Shown here in pieces: positions 1-8,167 of a DNA stretch of 64,000 nt. The translations under genes were made by a program, and so were the position numbers. Below the pieces are notes generated by a model. That model saw nothing but the letters and a program-made list of their open reading frames with translations, did not search any database and had not been told where the DNA came from. Positions within the stretch are counted from its first letter, which is position 1, and each line of letters begins with the position of its first letter. This DNA comes from an uncultured Pelagibacteraceae bacterium. Its GTDB lineage: Bacteria; Pseudomonadota; Alphaproteobacteria; Pelagibacterales; Pelagibacteraceae. The DNA is taken from the NCBI GenBank assembly GCA_902564245.1, contig CACFAF010000003.1:1-64000 (forward strand), read 5' to 3'.

Positions 1-1049
1 CAAGAATAGAAATTAAACATCCAAGTCTAAATTATAACTTAATTAGAAATGGTAGTATTGGCCTAGCAGAAAGTTATATGCAGGGCTATTTTGAAACTGA
101 TAATCTTTCAAATTTAATTGAGATTACAGCAAAAAATATAAAGTTAATTTATAAGTTTTCTGGAATTTTGGATTTTTCAGCAATAAATTTTGTGAAAAAT
201 AGAATTATTAAGAATACCAAAAAAAGAAGTAAAGAAAATATTGCTAAACACTATGATCTTGGAAACGATTTCTTTTCCATGTGGCTTGATGAAACTTTAA
301 CTTATTCAAGTGCAATATTTGCAAATGATGAGCAAACTTTATCTGAGGCTCAAAATAATAAATATCAAAAATTAATTGACCTTTTGAAACCTAGAGATAA
401 CAGTAAAGTCTTAGAGATAGGTTGTGGATGGGGAGGATTTGCAGAGTATTTAGGTAAAAATTACAATGTTAAATTAGATTGTATTACAATATCTAAAAAA
501 CAATATGAATTTGCTAAAGAGAGAATTTATAAAGCAAGTCTAAATGAAAAAGTTGATATTCAGATAAAGGATTACAGAGATTTAAAAGGTAAATATGATT
601 CTATAGCATCAATTGAAATGATTGAAGCAGTGGGTCAGAATTATTTACAAAGCTATTTTAATACAATTAAAAAAAATCTTTCTATTCATGGCAATGCTGG
701 AATTCAAGCAATTACTATTCATGATAGTTTGTTTGATAGATATAAAAATAAACAAGACTTTATTCAAAAATATATTTTTCCTGGTGGATTTTTACCTTCA
801 AAAAAAAGTTTGTATAAATATGCAGATAACAATGGATTAAAATTTAATGAATATAATTCATACTCTAAACACTATTCAGACACTTTAATAATTTGGAGAG
901 AAGAATTTATTAAAAAATGGGATATAATTAAAAAACAAGGATTTGATTTAAACTTTAAAAAAATGTGGGAATTTTATTTATCCTACTGTGAAGCAGGCTT
1001 TAAATCAAAAAATATAGATTTAGTACAATTCTCTCTATGCAACAAATAA
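1..1049 (+). CDS. cfa: Cyclopropane-fatty-acyl-phospholipid synthase (5' partial)
   Basis: SAM-dependent methyltransferase that adds a methylene group across the double bond of unsaturated phospholipid acyl chains at the membrane. The frame is open to the window edge: upstream of the track's ATG it reads RIEIKHPSLNYNLIRNGSIG followed by LAESY, so the ATG at 78 is internal and the N-terminus lies outside the window. Visible family motifs are GLAESYMQGYFE, a KHYDLGNDFFSMWLDETLTYS block, the SAM-binding loop VLEIGCGWGGFAEYL, and IEMIEAVG. The 3' end overlaps the following lipoprotein gene by 13 bp, so the two are probably co-transcribed and possibly translationally coupled. Family assignment is secure. 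Whether the substrate is strictly a cis-unsaturated phospholipid is inferred from the family. Confidence 0.93.
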   Translation, partial: RIEIKHPSLNYNLIRNGSIGLAESYMQGYFETDNLSNLIEITAKNIKLIYKFSGILDFSAINFVKNRIIKNTKKRSKENIAKHYDLGNDFFSMWLDETLTYSSAIFANDEQTLSEAQNNKYQKLIDLLKPRDNSKVLEIGCGWGGFAEYLGKNYNVKLDCITISKKQYEFAKERIYKASLNEKVDIQIKDYRDLKGKYDSIASIEMIEAVGQNYLQSYFNTIKKNLSIHGNAGIQAITIHDSLFDRYKNKQDFIQKYIFPGGFLPSKKSLYKYADNNGLKFNEYNSYSKHYSDTLIIWREEFIKKWDIIKKQGFDLNFKKMWEFYLSYCEAGFKSKNIDLVQFSLCNK

Positions 1050-1582
1050 AAAAAATTAAATTTATATTTGCATTAATTGCAACAATTTTATTAACTAACT
1101 GTTCAGGAAATAATATGAAACCAATAGATTTTAAAGATAAAAAACCAAGATTAATTATAGAGGAATACCTTTCTGGAAATGTAAAAGCCTGGGGAATTTT
1201 ACAAAATAGATCAGGAAAAGTAACTAGACAATTTTCTGCTGATCTAAATGGAAAGTGGGATGGTAAACAATTAATTTTAGATGAAAAGTTTATTTGGAAC
1301 GATGGTGAAATTCAAAAAAGACAATGGAAAATTGATAAAATTGATGAACATAATTATGAAGGTACAGCAGGAGATGTAGTTGGTAAAGCAAGAGGTTATT
1401 CTTATGGTCCAACATTTAAATTTGAGTATGTTTTATTAGTACCAGTAAAAGGTAAAGAAATGAAAATTACTTTTGATGACTGGATATTTATGCAAGATGA
1501 AAGAGTTGCAATTAATAGAGCAACAATGACAAAATTTGGTATAAAAGTTGCTGAGCTTACGGTTATGTTTGTTAAAGATTAA
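1037..1582 (+). CDS. DUF3833 family lipoprotein
   Basis: Small exported protein of unknown biochemical function. The N-terminus is a short basic/hydrophobic signal ending in a lipobox-like LLTNCS, so Cys at about residue 22 is probably lipidated. The rest matches the DUF3833 pattern: an AWGILQNRSGKV segment, a WDGKQLILDEKF strand, GTAGDVVGKARG and a terminal FDDWIFMQDERVAINRATMTKFG. It overlaps cfa by 13 bp; DUF3833 genes commonly travel with cfa, which suggests a role in membrane lipid modification or stress. Its stop codon is shared, as TTAA, with the convergent SDR gene. Confidence 0.85.
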   Translation: MQQIKKIKFIFALIATILLTNCSGNNMKPIDFKDKKPRLIIEEYLSGNVKAWGILQNRSGKVTRQFSADLNGKWDGKQLILDEKFIWNDGEIQKRQWKIDKIDEHNYEGTAGDVVGKARGYSYGPTFKFEYVLLVPVKGKEMKITFDDWIFMQDERVAINRATMTKFGIKVAELTVMFVKD

Positions 1583-2340
1583 TATTTAATTTTTTTCATT
1601 CCTTTTTCAAGCAATCTAAAATAGACAATATTTGGAAGTATTCTTAAAAATTTCATAAAAAATGTGAAAGCTTTAGGGAAATGAATTTCAAAACTATTTT
1701 TCTTTATTAATCCATTATATATTTGTTCAGCTGCAAATTCTGGCGATTTAATCATTGGCATTGGAAAATCATTTTGATCTGTCATTGGAGTCTTTATGAA
1801 ACCTGGACTTATTAAAGAAACTCTCACATTTTTTCTTTTCATTTCAAAATATAAGCTTTCAGTGAAGCTTGTTAATGCAGATTTTGATGCACAATATGCT
1901 CCTGCTGCAGGTAATCCTCTGTATCCAGCTACAGAAGAAACAATAGATATTTGACCACTCTCTTTAGAATTATAATATTCATAGATAGAATTTATAGAGT
2001 TCATTACTCCAAAATAATTTACCTCCATAATTTTTCTAATTTTATCTAAATTAAATTTTTTTTCTGACTTTGGATCATGTATTCCAGTACTAAAAACACA
2101 TATTTCAATATTCTTAAACTTTTGTAAAATATTTTCAAAAACATTTTTGCATTGATCTATATCGGTAACATCTAGGGGAAAAGGATGAATATTCCTATTT
2201 TCTTCGTTTAATTCATTTAATAAATTTTCTCTCCTTGCGGAAGCTGCAACTATCCAATCATTTTTTGCAAATTTTAACGCTAAAGCCTTTCCAATTCCCG
2301 TACTCGCTCCAGTTATCCAAATAACTTTTTTATCTTCCAT
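1579..2340 (-). CDS. Short-chain dehydrogenase/reductase (SDR)
   Basis: Predicted NAD(P)-dependent oxidoreductase of the classical SDR fold; the substrate cannot be read from the sequence. The Rossmann glycine motif TGASTGIG is at about residues 10-17. Catalytic residues are visible as SIVSSVAG (Ser135/136) and YCASK (Tyr149, Lys153), with SPGFIKTPM following. The usual NNAG stretch is replaced by FSTGI. Length (253 aa) is normal. It converges on the DUF3833 gene with a 4-bp stop overlap and is divergent from tspO with a 21-bp gap. SDRs of this type often sit beside cfa and DUF3833 genes, so a lipid or stress role is plausible but inferred. Confidence 0.88.
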   Translation of the reverse strand: MEDKKVIWITGASTGIGKALALKFAKNDWIVAASARRENLLNELNEENRNIHPFPLDVTDIDQCKNVFENILQKFKNIEICVFSTGIHDPKSEKKFNLDKIRKIMEVNYFGVMNSINSIYEYYNSKESGQISIVSSVAGYRGLPAAGAYCASKSALTSFTESLYFEMKRKNVRVSLISPGFIKTPMTDQNDFPMPMIKSPEFAAEQIYNGLIKKNSFEIHFPKAFTFFMKFLRILPNIVYFRLLEKGMKKIKY

Positions 2341-2361
2341 TAACTAATATATAATACGATT

Positions 2362-2829
2362 ATGTTAAAAAACAAATTTTTATCTTTCTTACTATTTGTA
2401 CTAATAACTTATTCGGCATCTGTAATTGGTGGAATGGCTACTATTGGTTTTAAAGAACCCTGGTACTCATTATTAATCAAACCTTCTTTCAGTCCTCCAG
2501 ATTGGATTTTTGCACCTGTTTGGACCACACTTTACTTGATGATGGCTACTGCAATTTGGATTTTTTGGCATAGCAAGGGAAAGGATATGAGTACAATTTA
2601 TATTTACTTTATTCATTTAATAATAAATACAACCTGGAGTGTCGTTTTTTTTGTTTTTCATAATATTTTTTTTTCATTAGTTATTCTTATAATTCTAATT
2701 TTATTAATATTAATTCTTATTATTAGATTTAGACGTGCCAATGTTATTAGTTATTATTTAATGATTCCTTATTTACTTTGGTGTGGCTTTGCATTAATCC
2801 TAAATATAAGTTTATTAATATTAAATTGA
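2362..2829 (+). CDS. tspO: TspO/MBR family protein (tryptophan-rich sensory protein)
   Basis: Integral membrane protein of the TspO/peripheral benzodiazepine receptor family, which binds porphyrins and hydrophobic ligands. The 155-aa length fits, and about five hydrophobic helices are visible. Signature residues include WYSLLIKPSFSPPDWIFAPV followed by WTTLYLMMATAIW, and the W/N-rich NTTWSVVFF in helix 3. In phototrophs and marine bacteria the family is tied to tetrapyrrole handling and oxidative or light stress; in this organism the role is inferred. It ends 2 bp before the ATG of the downstream FAD oxidoreductase, so the two probably share a transcript. Confidence 0.9.
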   Translation: MLKNKFLSFLLFVLITYSASVIGGMATIGFKEPWYSLLIKPSFSPPDWIFAPVWTTLYLMMATAIWIFWHSKGKDMSTIYIYFIHLIINTTWSVVFFVFHNIFFSLVILIILILLILILIIRFRRANVISYYLMIPYLLWCGFALILNISLLILN

Positions 2830-2831
2830 TT

Positions 2832-3935
2832 ATGGATGATGTAGTAATTATTGGCGGTGGAATAATAGGAGCTGCTAGTGCATATTTTTTGTCTAAAGAA
2901 GGAAGAAAAGTAAAAGTTATAGAAAGAGATCCAACATACAAAAATGCATCTTTCCCCTTATCACTTGGTGGTTTTAGAAGACAATTTTTTCAAAAAGAGA
3001 ATATTTTGCTTGGAAAATTTGCTAGAGAATTTATTTATCAAATACCAGAATTACTAAAAACTGATAAAAATCCTAATCCTACTGCAAGTATGGTTCCAAA
3101 TGGATATTTGTTAATGTTTGGGCCTGAACATGCTGAAGAACAATATAGGGCATTAGAAAATCATAAAGCTTGTGAAGCAGGAACAAAAAATATTAAAGGT
3201 TCTGAATTAACAAAAATATTTCCGTATATTAACAATGAAGGAATTGAAACAGCAACTTTCACAGATAATAAAAGTGAAGGCTGGATTGATCCATTTATGT
3301 TTCATAGTGCTTTAAAAAGTAAGGCCATTGAACTGGGAGCAGAGTTCATTAAAGGCGAAGTAAAAAGCATTTCAGAAATAAAAGCTAAAACTATTATTTC
3401 AGCAGCTGGGTGTTGGACAAAAGAATTGCTAGATGATATTCCAGTAGTTCCACAAAAACATACTGTATTTAGGGTTAAGTGCCCAAAACATATTCCTGAA
3501 ATGCCTTTAACCGGAGATTTGACAACAGGTGTTTATTGGAGGCCAGAGGGAAAAGAATATTTAGCCGGATCACCTCATTCTGTATTTGATGCAACAGATT
3601 TGGAACCAGCATGGAATGATTTCGAAGAGCTAGTTTGGCCAGCTCTTGCAAAAAGAATTCCTGCGTTTGAGGAATTAAAATTAACTGGTGGATGGGCAGG
3701 ATATTATGATTGTAATAAATTGGATAATAATGCTGTTGTTGGTAAGCACCCTAAATATGAAAACGTTTATTTAGCATCAGGTTTTACTGGTAGAGGATTA
3801 ATGCAAGCTCCAGGAATAGGCAGAGCATTAACTGAATTAATTACAACTGGATCATATCAAACAATTGATATTAGTGATTTTGCTGTTGAAAGAGTTTTAG
3901 ATAATAAGGTTAGGCCTGAACCTTACGTTTTATAA
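2832..3935 (+). CDS. FAD-dependent oxidoreductase, DAO superfamily (FOXRED1-like)
   Basis: Predicted flavoprotein oxidase or dehydrogenase of the glycine oxidase/sarcosine oxidase fold. I start it at the ATG at 2832 because the FAD-binding motif DVVIIGGGIIGAASAYFLS then lies at the N-terminus; the track start at 2778 lies inside tspO. Other marks are SLGGFRRQFFQKENI, typical of FOXRED1-like proteins, AAGCWTKELL in the middle, and a C-terminal FAD contact GFTGRGLMQAPGIGRAL. The substrate is unknown. FOXRED1 relatives are implicated in complex I assembly in mitochondria, while other DAO members oxidise N-methylated amino acids. Convergent with selO, 5 bp apart. Confidence 0.85.
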   Translation: MDDVVIIGGGIIGAASAYFLSKEGRKVKVIERDPTYKNASFPLSLGGFRRQFFQKENILLGKFAREFIYQIPELLKTDKNPNPTASMVPNGYLLMFGPEHAEEQYRALENHKACEAGTKNIKGSELTKIFPYINNEGIETATFTDNKSEGWIDPFMFHSALKSKAIELGAEFIKGEVKSISEIKAKTIISAAGCWTKELLDDIPVVPQKHTVFRVKCPKHIPEMPLTGDLTTGVYWRPEGKEYLAGSPHSVFDATDLEPAWNDFEELVWPALAKRIPAFEELKLTGGWAGYYDCNKLDNNAVVGKHPKYENVYLASGFTGRGLMQAPGIGRALTELITTGSYQTIDISDFAVERVLDNKVRPEPYVL

Positions 3936-3940
3936 TATTA

Positions 3941-5392
3941 TTAAGTACCGCAAAAAGTTTTATATTTTTTATCACTAACTGGAGCAGGGGACTGATAATC
4001 AATATTTTCTTTTGTTTTTTCATATGGTTTTTCTAATACATTAATTAATTTTTTTAATGGAGATAAATCATTTTTATTTGCAGATTCTAATACTTCTTCA
4101 ACTTTATGGTTTCTTGGAACAACTAAAGGATTAACTGACTTCATTAAACTTAAATACTTTTCAGGCGTATTATTATTCAGCTTTAATCTTTCCTTCCATT
4201 TTTCTTTCCATGTAAGAAAGTTTTCATCATTATAGATTTTATTGTGTTGAAAATTTTCATCCATTAAAAAACAAAATGTATTTGTATAGTCAGCTTTATT
4301 TTTGTGCATCCAAGTTAATAAATCTATTATTAAAACTTGATCTTTTTGATCTTTACCAAATAAACCCAATTTATCTCTCATCATATTAATCCATTTAGTC
4401 TCATAACTTTTGTCAAAACTATTTATTGTTTCAGTAGCAATCTCAATAGCTTTATCTTTTTTTGGATCAATAAGAGGTATTAAACATTCCGCAAATCTTG
4501 CTAAGTTCCATTTAGTGATACTAGGTTGATTAAAATAAGCGTATCTACCTAATTCATCTATAGAACTAAAAACAGTTTGTGGATCATAAGTATCCATAAA
4601 GGCACATGGGCCATAATCAATTGTTTCACCGGAGATAGACATGTTGTCTGTGTTCATAACGCCATGGATAAAACCAACTCGCATCCAATTAACCACCAAG
4701 TCAATTTGAAGTTCAATTAAAACTTTTAATAAATCTAGTGCTTTATTTTTAGATTTTTTAATATTCGGATAATGACGATTTATTGTATAATCAACTAAAG
4801 TTCTTAGTTCGCTTTCATTATTTCTCATAGCAACATATTGAAATGTTCCAACTCTTAAATGACTAGAAGCAACTCTGGTTAGTATGGCGCCTTGTAATAT
4901 ATTTTCTCGTATCACATCTTCGCCAGTTTTAACTACCGCCATACTTCTTGTTGTTGGTATATTTAATGAATGCATTGCTTCACTAATTATATATTCTCTT
5001 AACATTGGCCCTAGTGCAGCTCTTCCATCACCATTTCTTGAGAAAGGTGTTTGTCCCGATCCTTTAAATTGAATGTCAAATCTTTCATTATTTTTAGATA
5101 CATGTTCTCCCATCAAAACTGCTCTACCATCTCCCAGCATTGTAAAATGACCAAACTGATGACCCGCATAAGCTTGCGCAATAGATTTAGATCCTTCGGG
5201 TAATGAATTTCCTGAAAATAAATTTGATAATTCTTTTTTACTAATCAAAGAAAAATTTAGTCCTAATTGTTTCGCCAAATTATCATTTAAAATAATTAAT
5301 TCTGGTGATTTAACTGGAATAGGAGATGTATTAGAAATAAAAGGATCAGGTAACTTTGAATAAGTATTATCAAAGCGCCAACCAATGGTCAT
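3941..5392 (-). CDS. selO: Protein adenylyltransferase SelO (YdiU/UPF0061)
   Basis: Pseudokinase-fold enzyme known in E. coli to transfer AMP to Ser/Thr/Tyr of proteins, linked to redox homeostasis. Family signatures are conspicuous: AQAYAGHQFGHFTMLGDGRA, then FDIQFKGSGQTPFSRNGDGR, the LREYIISEAMHSLNIPTTR helix and MNTDNMSISGETIDYGPCAF. The C-terminus ends in YKTFCGT; the penultimate Cys region corresponds to the redox-active tail (Sec in animals). Length 483 aa is normal for the bacterial form. It starts only 6 bp after the formate dehydrogenase alpha gene on the same strand, so it is probably the last gene of that operon. Confidence 0.93.
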   Translation of the reverse strand: MTIGWRFDNTYSKLPDPFISNTSPIPVKSPELIILNDNLAKQLGLNFSLISKKELSNLFSGNSLPEGSKSIAQAYAGHQFGHFTMLGDGRAVLMGEHVSKNNERFDIQFKGSGQTPFSRNGDGRAALGPMLREYIISEAMHSLNIPTTRSMAVVKTGEDVIRENILQGAILTRVASSHLRVGTFQYVAMRNNESELRTLVDYTINRHYPNIKKSKNKALDLLKVLIELQIDLVVNWMRVGFIHGVMNTDNMSISGETIDYGPCAFMDTYDPQTVFSSIDELGRYAYFNQPSITKWNLARFAECLIPLIDPKKDKAIEIATETINSFDKSYETKWINMMRDKLGLFGKDQKDQVLIIDLLTWMHKNKADYTNTFCFLMDENFQHNKIYNDENFLTWKEKWKERLKLNNNTPEKYLSLMKSVNPLVVPRNHKVEEVLESANKNDLSPLKKLINVLEKPYEKTKENIDYQSPAPVSDKKYKTFCGT

Positions 5393-5398
5393 TTTAAA

Positions 5399-8167
5399 TT
5401 AGCTTACTTCTGCTTGGTTTTCTTTTGGTTTAACTTCGGTTTTAAATTGATTAGATATTTTTTGGACTTCTACAGATGAAACTTTATATTCAGCACACAT
5501 AGTTTCTTCATCTTTACCATGTCCAGTCACCATGTTAACCATGTGTTCAGGAAAATGAAATGTTGTAAAAACAATTCCTTCTTTAACTTTATCAGTTACT
5601 TCTACTTTTAAAGCTACTTCACCACGGCCAGAATAAAGTCTACCAATATCACCAGTATTTAAATCTCTTTTCTTAGCATCTTTAGGATGTATTAATAATA
5701 CATCTTCAGAAACAATATTAATATTACTAGTACGTCTCGTCATTGTAGCAGCATTATAATGCTGAAGAACTCTACTTGTAGTTAGAATTAGCGGATAATC
5801 TTTTTGATTAGTTTCAATTTCAGTGGACTCTTTAAAATCAAAACTCTTTAGCCTACCTTTTCCAAGTTTAAATGTTTCTTTATGTAAAATTTGAGTATCA
5901 GTACCATCTTCTTGTACAGGCCATTGTAAACCAAATTTTCCTAGTCTTTCTCTTGTTACTCCTTTAAAGAATGGGACAACGTCTGCTATTTCAGCCAATA
6001 CTTGATCAGCATCGTAAGTTGGCTGGTTAAATCCTAATTTTTGCATCATATCAGTTACAATAACACCATCTGGCTTTGTTCCTGGTAGTGGCGCAACTGC
6101 TTTATTAACTCTTTGAATTCTTCTTTCAGTATTGGTGAATGTTCCATCTTTTTCTAAGAAAGTTGTTCCTGGTAATACTACAGTTGCAAGTTTTGCAGTT
6201 TCACTCATAAAAATTTCTTGAACTACTAATAACTCAAGAGAATTCATGGCATCCACTACATGAGCACTATTCGGGTCTGTTTGCACAATGTCTTCTCCAA
6301 TTATCCAAACCGCTTTAACTTCTTTGTTGATAGCTGCATCAAACATCTGAGGAATTTTTAACCCAGCTTTTGTTGGATGAACTACTCCGTATTTTTCCGT
6401 ATAAAAATTTTGATTTTTTTTATCTGAAACTTCAAAATATCCTGCTCCCTGGTGAGGTTGACATCCCATATCAGCTGCACCCTGTACATTATTTTGTCCT
6501 CTTAAAGGGTTAACTCCAACTCCTTTTCTTCCAATATTTCCAGTTATCATTGCAAGGTCAGCAATTAACATTACAGTTTTAGACCCTTGTTCTTGTTCAG
6601 TAACACCAAGACCATGAAACTCCATTGAATTATTCGCTGTAGCATAAGCAATAGCTGCCTCCTTAACCATTTGTTTATCTACACCCGCAACTTTTGCTAG
6701 TTGATCAATATCCTGTCTTTCAATTTCTTTTAAAAAATTATCAAAACCTTCAGTTCTGTCTCTAACGAAGTCTTTATCATAAAGTTTTGATTTTATAATA
6801 AAATGCAACATCATATTTAATACAGCCACATTCGTTCCAGGTCTTAACTTAATATGATAATCAGCAAGTTTGGCAAGTTCAGTGGTAATAGGATCTAATA
6901 CTATTAATTTTTTACCCTTCATTACTTGTTGTTTGATTTTTGCACCAGTTACTGGGTGGGCATTTGTCGGATTAGCACCAATAACCATAAATAAATCTGC
7001 ATGGTAAATATCTTCTGTAGAATTTGTTGCCGCTCCAGTACCAAAAGTTTGTTGCATTCCCCATGCGGTAGGTGAGTGACAAATTCTTGCACAACAATCA
7101 ATATTATTAGTTCCAACTGCTGCTCTAATCATTTTTTGAAAAACATAGTTTTCTTCATTAGTACATCTAGCTGAAGAAATACCAGCAACCGCGTCAGGAC
7201 CATTTGCTTTTACAATTCTATTTAATTCTTTTTTAATAAAATCATATGCTTCATCCCATGATGCCTCTTCAAATTTGCCATTTCTTTTAATTAATGGAGT
7301 TTTTAATCTATCTGGGTGATCATAAAAACCAAATGCATATCTACCTTTAATACATGTGTGTCCTGCATTTACTTCCGTTTCTTTTGGAGTATCTATTGCA
7401 ATAACTTTATTATCTTTTATGGAAGCTTCTAAGTTACAACCAACACCACAATAAGAACATGTAGTTCTTACTTTTTCATCAACAGCAGTTGATTTTGACT
7501 GAAATACATCAGATATAGCATCTGTTGGGCATGTATGAGCACATGCACCACATGATACACAAGATGAATCTCCAAACAACATATCGTTATCTGTTGTAAT
7601 TCTAGATTCAAATCCCCTACCACTCATAGTTAAAACAAATGAACCTTGAATTTCATCACAAGCTCTTACGCACCTTCCACAATTAATACAATTATCTAGG
7701 TTCATTCTCATATAATCATGAGAAGTATCTCTTGGAATACCTTTATGTTGTTTTGGACTATTGTATCTATGATCAGATATACCCAAGTCGTTAGCAACAT
7801 CTTGAAGTTCACAATTATTATTTACTTCACAAGTACCACATTCCATTGGGTGATCTGTTAAAACTAATTCTACAATATTTTTTCTTAAATCCTTTAAGTT
7901 TTCATTATTGGTAAAAATATGTTGATTTTCACCAACAGGAGTATGACAAGATGCTACAACTTTTGTTGGACCATCTTTTTCCAAAGCAACTTCAACTGAG
8001 CAGACTCGACAAGCACCATAAGGGGCAAGATTAGGGTCGTCGCATAAAGTTGGTACTTTTTTTTCTCCAAGATAACTTTTTACAAATTTTAAAATAGAAG
8101 TATGTTTAGAACCAATTTCATATGGTTTACCATCTATATATGCAATTTTTCTTTTTTCTGAGCTCAT
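5399..8167 (-). CDS. fdsA: NAD-dependent formate dehydrogenase, alpha (molybdenum) subunit, FdsA type
   Basis: Catalytic subunit that oxidises formate to CO2. Domains in order: a plant-type [2Fe-2S] domain (Cys42, 53, 56, 74); a NuoG-like His-Cys3 [4Fe-4S] site (HPMECGTCEVNNNC, His106 to Cys119); two ferredoxin clusters (CINCGRCVRAC at 160-170 and CVSCGACAHTC at 203-213); and a [4Fe-4S]/bis-MGD domain starting at CSYCGVGC (about 237). The metal ligand is cysteine, in CARICHSPT (Cys363-His364), so no selenocysteine is needed. The C-terminal molydopterin dinucleotide-binding domain is complete. The start codon overlaps the stop of the beta gene (TAATG). Electrons would pass to the diaphorase subunit and NAD+. 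Confidence 0.95.
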   Translation of the reverse strand: MSSEKRKIAYIDGKPYEIGSKHTSILKFVKSYLGEKKVPTLCDDPNLAPYGACRVCSVEVALEKDGPTKVVASCHTPVGENQHIFTNNENLKDLRKNIVELVLTDHPMECGTCEVNNNCELQDVANDLGISDHRYNSPKQHKGIPRDTSHDYMRMNLDNCINCGRCVRACDEIQGSFVLTMSGRGFESRITTDNDMLFGDSSCVSCGACAHTCPTDAISDVFQSKSTAVDEKVRTTCSYCGVGCNLEASIKDNKVIAIDTPKETEVNAGHTCIKGRYAFGFYDHPDRLKTPLIKRNGKFEEASWDEAYDFIKKELNRIVKANGPDAVAGISSARCTNEENYVFQKMIRAAVGTNNIDCCARICHSPTAWGMQQTFGTGAATNSTEDIYHADLFMVIGANPTNAHPVTGAKIKQQVMKGKKLIVLDPITTELAKLADYHIKLRPGTNVAVLNMMLHFIIKSKLYDKDFVRDRTEGFDNFLKEIERQDIDQLAKVAGVDKQMVKEAAIAYATANNSMEFHGLGVTEQEQGSKTVMLIADLAMITGNIGRKGVGVNPLRGQNNVQGAADMGCQPHQGAGYFEVSDKKNQNFYTEKYGVVHPTKAGLKIPQMFDAAINKEVKAVWIIGEDIVQTDPNSAHVVDAMNSLELLVVQEIFMSETAKLATVVLPGTTFLEKDGTFTNTERRIQRVNKAVAPLPGTKPDGVIVTDMMQKLGFNQPTYDADQVLAEIADVVPFFKGVTRERLGKFGLQWPVQEDGTDTQILHKETFKLGKGRLKSFDFKESTEIETNQKDYPLILTTSRVLQHYNAATMTRRTSNINIVSEDVLLIHPKDAKKRDLNTGDIGRLYSGRGEVALKVEVTDKVKEGIVFTTFHFPEHMVNMVTGHGKDEETMCAEYKVSSVEVQKISNQFKTEVKPKENQAEVS

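Noticed and set aside
2778-2831. Upstream start for the FAD oxidoreductase in the ORF track
   Set aside because: It lies inside tspO and adds 18 residues before the FAD motif; the ATG at 2832 fits the family.
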